From Flavobacteriaceae bacterium (GTDB lineage: Bacteria; Bacteroidota; Bacteroidia; Flavobacteriales; Flavobacteriaceae): a DNA stretch of 64,000 nt. How positions within the stretch are numbered: position 1 is the stretch's first letter; each line of letters starts with the position of its first letter. The stretch covers positions 1-64,000 of the forward strand of contig QXYU01000050.1 in NCBI GenBank assembly GCA_009886755.1, written 5' to 3'. Under the pieces are notes generated by a model, which ran no database searches, was not told where the DNA came from, and saw only the letters and a program-made list of their open reading frames with translations. Positions 63,391 to 64,000 of this stretch are shown here, in pieces. Position numbers and translations under genes: made by a program.

Positions 63391-64000
63391 ATGCTTAGAG
63401 TTATGGGAACAAGTATGTCAAAAGGGATGCTAGGAATTGTATTAACTTTAATACTAATGAATTGTTCAGACGATTATATTCCTGAAGTAATTGGTCATCG
63501 CGGTGCACGGGGGCATATCGCTGAAAACACATTGCCCTCTATACAGAAAGCCATGGCACTGGGAGTGGATGGTATTGAAATCGATATTTTCCGCTGTGCC
63601 ACAGGAGAATTGGTTGTCTTTCACGACGACACTTTGGACTTACTCACCGATGCTGAAGGGTATATCGAACAATTTCCTTTGGACAGCCTTCGGAAAATTA
63701 ATGTATTGGAAGGCTATCAGATTCCTACCTTAAAGGAAGTATTGGAGTTGATCGACGGGCAGGTACGACTCAATATTGAACTCAAAGGAAGTCAAACCGC
63801 GTTGTTGACCAACGAGCTTTTGCAAAATTATTTTAGCATAGAAGAAAGTGGTTGGGCTCCCGAGAAAGTGTTTGTTTCTAGTTTTGATTGGAAAGAACTC
63901 GAATTGTTTTATTCCGTTAATCAAACTGTTCCGATCGCCATTTTAACTGAGGACGACCCATTGGATGCAATTCCCGTAGCGCAGCAGTTAAAAGCCTTCG
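63391..64000 (+). CDS. Glycerophosphodiester phosphodiesterase lipoprotein (3' end cut)
   Basis: An open frame from ATG 63391 runs off the window (about 203 codons seen). A hydrophobic segment (MLGIVLTLILMNC) ends in a lipobox with Cys25, so it is an envelope lipoprotein. EVIGHRGARGHIAENTLPS and GIEIDIF, then VVFHDDTLD, are the catalytic and metal motifs of GDPD enzymes, which split glycerophosphodiesters to glycerol 3-phosphate and alcohol. Starts at in-frame ATGs 63403, 63415 or 63427 are also possible. Confidence 0.88.
   Translation, partial: MLRVMGTSMSKGMLGIVLTLILMNCSDDYIPEVIGHRGARGHIAENTLPSIQKAMALGVDGIEIDIFRCATGELVVFHDDTLDLLTDAEGYIEQFPLDSLRKINVLEGYQIPTLKEVLELIDGQVRLNIELKGSQTALLTNELLQNYFSIEESGWAPEKVFVSSFDWKELELFYSVNQTVPIAILTEDDPLDAIPVAQQLKAF

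Noticed and set aside
1-64000. Mobile elements, CRISPR arrays, phage genes, toxin-antitoxin pairs
   Set aside because: No transposase, integrase, terminal repeats, regularly spaced repeats or paired small toxin genes were seen on either strand.

Overview
The window looks like a chromosomal segment from a member of the Flavobacteriia (Bacteroidota), probably free-living. The evidence is a PorP/SprF protein beside a giant adhesin with a gliding-motility/type IX secretion C-terminus, a second small type IX (type A) sorting-domain protein, a FadN-type beta-oxidation enzyme, DUF3098, DUF4271 and DUF4296 proteins in flavobacterial gene order, and many perfect Bacteroidota -7 promoter boxes (TAnnTTTG) just upstream of start codons. 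Base composition is moderately AT-rich and even. Genes are tightly packed, often with ATGA overlaps or overlapping convergent stops. I see no insertion sequence, phage, integron, CRISPR array or rRNA. This reads as core chromosome with a few accessory-flavoured loci.

Layout. 1-186: end of tRNA-Gly(GCC), tRNA-Leu(UAA) and a terminator. 410-2833: GH3 glycosidase. 3018-6079: a short-chain dehydrogenase / acyl-CoA dehydrogenase-like / APH-like kinase cassette resembling the 4-hydroxyacid (levulinate, lva; ACAD10/11) pathway; then a HAD phosphatase and a large Asp-box propeller protein. 10232-17989: a three-gene surface operon (1558-aa adhesin, PorP/SprF, OmpA-like protein with an embedded SPOR-like domain). 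18046-22592: SCP2 protein divergent from a fadN-fadA-tetR fatty-acid operon. 22594-24287: umuC-umuD translesion polymerase operon. 24464-28447: sucA-sucB. 28436-29838: retropepsin-like protein, tatD, tRNA-Ser(GGA). 29881-33306: an unlisted 29-aa membrane ORF, then a TonB-energising exbB-x-exbD-exbD set and a beta-barrel protein.

33303-46104 is mostly minus strand: rpoN, asnS, an MMPL/RND exporter, frr and pyrH; NAD synthesis nadA-nadB-nadC; and the envelope cluster ftsX-DUF3098-uppP-truB. 46219-50961: leuS-SemiSWEET, a membrane zinc peptidase, an Lrp regulator and DUF423. 50972-54889: hemD-DUF4271 divergent from polyprenol-phosphate mannose synthase, dihydroorotase and a DUF4296 lipoprotein. 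54900-60530: an epimerase, tyrS, a LuxE-like ligase with a tiny type IX cargo protein, and a two-component system. 60571-64000: trmB-ATL, mrp-nifU-ferredoxin (Fe-S handling) and a glycerophosphodiesterase lipoprotein cut by the window end.

Fifteen genes or operons have a perfect TAnnTTTG box close upstream. The distance from box to start codon is bimodal: 4-5 nt (tatD, trmB, the glycosyltransferase, DUF4271), implying leaderless mRNAs, or 10-20 nt. These boxes also show that several longer reading frames begin at TTG codons inside the promoter, so starts were moved downstream. The most interesting items are the 4-hydroxyacid-like cassette, the SPOR-in-OmpA insertion, the leaderless promoter class, a dihydroorotase with Gln in place of the first metal His, and the hidden small membrane ORF.
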